From contig DBNM01000030.1 in NCBI GenBank assembly GCA_002299135.1, positions 2,755 to 8,447 of the forward strand: a stretch of DNA of 5,693 nucleotides, in the 5' to 3' direction. Source of the stretch: Candidatus Neomicrothrix sp. UBA672 (lineage in GTDB: Bacteria; Actinomycetota; Acidimicrobiia; Acidimicrobiales; MedAcidi-G1). Below are positions 5,280-5,693 of the stretch, in pieces. Each line of letters starts with the position of its first letter. Position 1 is the stretch's first letter. Both the position numbers and the translations under genes were made by a program. The notes below the pieces were generated by a model. It made no database searches. It saw only the letters and a program-made list of their open reading frames with translations, and had not been told where the DNA came from.

Positions 5280-5693
5280 TCAATTAACTTTGTTAACCGA
5301 GTTGACTATGTATTCAGTAGCGGTTGTAAATGGCAGTCCACCTTCAGATCTGCATGTGATTGTAGGCACTTGTCTGCCTGGTGTGATGTCAACATTCCAT
5401 CTGTCATTATGAAGTAGAACCTCGACTGACCAACCGTCGCCGGAAGTACTTAAATTAATATCGCGTTTTTGGTCGTCTATTTCCCAGCCTATTTGTTTGA
5501 ATATTTCGATTTCAGCTATTTGTTCGGGGCCTTTTGCGGCGCCTACCCATCCTCTGCAAAATTCGGCTACTTGTTCCACTTCGATCCGTTTTTCGAGAAT
5601 AGGACCTAGTGTTTCTAAATCTAATCCCGCCCACATTCGCCCATCTGGCATAGTCATGACTGTAGGGGAGAAGCGGTGACCGCCCAAATGGCT
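5280..5693 (-). CDS. Sucrase/ferredoxin-like family protein (5' end outside window)
   Basis: This is the C-terminal 137 residues of a protein whose start lies beyond the right edge; the frame is open at 5693 and ends at a TGA at 5280-5282. The first visible residues, SHLGGHRFSP, match the H-[ILV]-GGHRF motif of the sucrase/ferredoxin-like family (Suc_Fer-like), a thioredoxin-fold ferredoxin-like group. Next come PDGRMWAGLD and a CRGW segment in a helical region, both in the usual order for that family. The cysteines expected to bind an iron-sulfur cluster would lie mostly upstream and cannot be checked. Function is poorly known for bacterial members; a redox role is inferred only from the fold. 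The TTG at 5687 is an internal Leu codon (SHLGGH), not a start. It lies 83 bases upstream of the DapA-like gene on the same strand. The identification rests chiefly on the GGHRF motif and its context. Confidence 0.75.
   Translation of the reverse strand, partial: SHLGGHRFSPTVMTMPDGRMWAGLDLETLGPILEKRIEVEQVAEFCRGWVGAAKGPEQIAEIEIFKQIGWEIDDQKRDINLSTSGDGWSVEVLLHNDRWNVDITPGRQVPTITCRSEGGLPFTTATEYIVNSVNKVN

Noticed and set aside
5497..5679. 60-codon plus-strand ORF
   Set aside because: Antisense to the sucrase/ferredoxin-like gene, with no supporting signals.
5685..5687. TTG as a start codon for the rightmost gene
   Set aside because: The frame continues to the window edge and the TTG codes for Leu within the conserved SHLGGHRF motif, so the gene is truncated by the window rather than starting here.

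Overview
This window looks like a piece of a bacterial chromosome with a moderate, AT-leaning base composition. Six of its seven genes fall in recognisable families. A sucrase/ferredoxin-like protein and a family of cytosolic-looking molybdopterin oxidoreductases (N-terminal CxxCxxxCx27C, later GGGGQGN and GKNPW) are both most familiar to me from Actinobacteria. My best guess is therefore an uncultured, lower-GC actinobacterium, for example of the Acidimicrobiia type. This is an inference from family membership, not from a marker gene. Genes are packed tightly, no gap exceeds about 130 bases, and I see no rRNA, tRNA, insertion sequence or CRISPR array.

Left part (1-2900, all minus strand): three same-strand genes that probably form one transcript. 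Reading 5' to 3' they are a 95-residue two-helix membrane protein resembling DUF5654 (2887-2600), a pentapeptide-repeat protein with 39 uninterrupted pentads (2558-1863), and a large molybdopterin/4Fe-4S oxidoreductase (1817 to beyond position 1). The gaps are 41 and 45 bases. The oxidoreductase is absent from a simple complete-ORF listing because it starts with TTG and runs off the left edge, but its frame is open for about 605 codons.

Middle (2888-3871): a 126-base divergent intergenic region, then a plus-strand EamA/DMT-type ten-helix transporter.

Right part (3876-5693, minus strand): the 5'-truncated end of a sucrase/ferredoxin-like protein, an 83-base gap with a plausible promoter, a DapA-superfamily aldolase/lyase that has the Schiff-base lysine but lacks residues of true lysine-pathway DapA, and a DUF983 zinc-ribbon membrane protein whose likely ATG overlaps the aldolase stop by 8 bases. 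This pair converges on the transporter with only 4 bases between the stop codons.

No gene here proves a new system. The most interesting points are the gene set DUF5654-like + pentapeptide repeat + molybdoenzyme, the molybdoenzyme's lack of a Cys/Sec at the usual metal-ligand position, and the non-canonical active site of the DapA-like enzyme.
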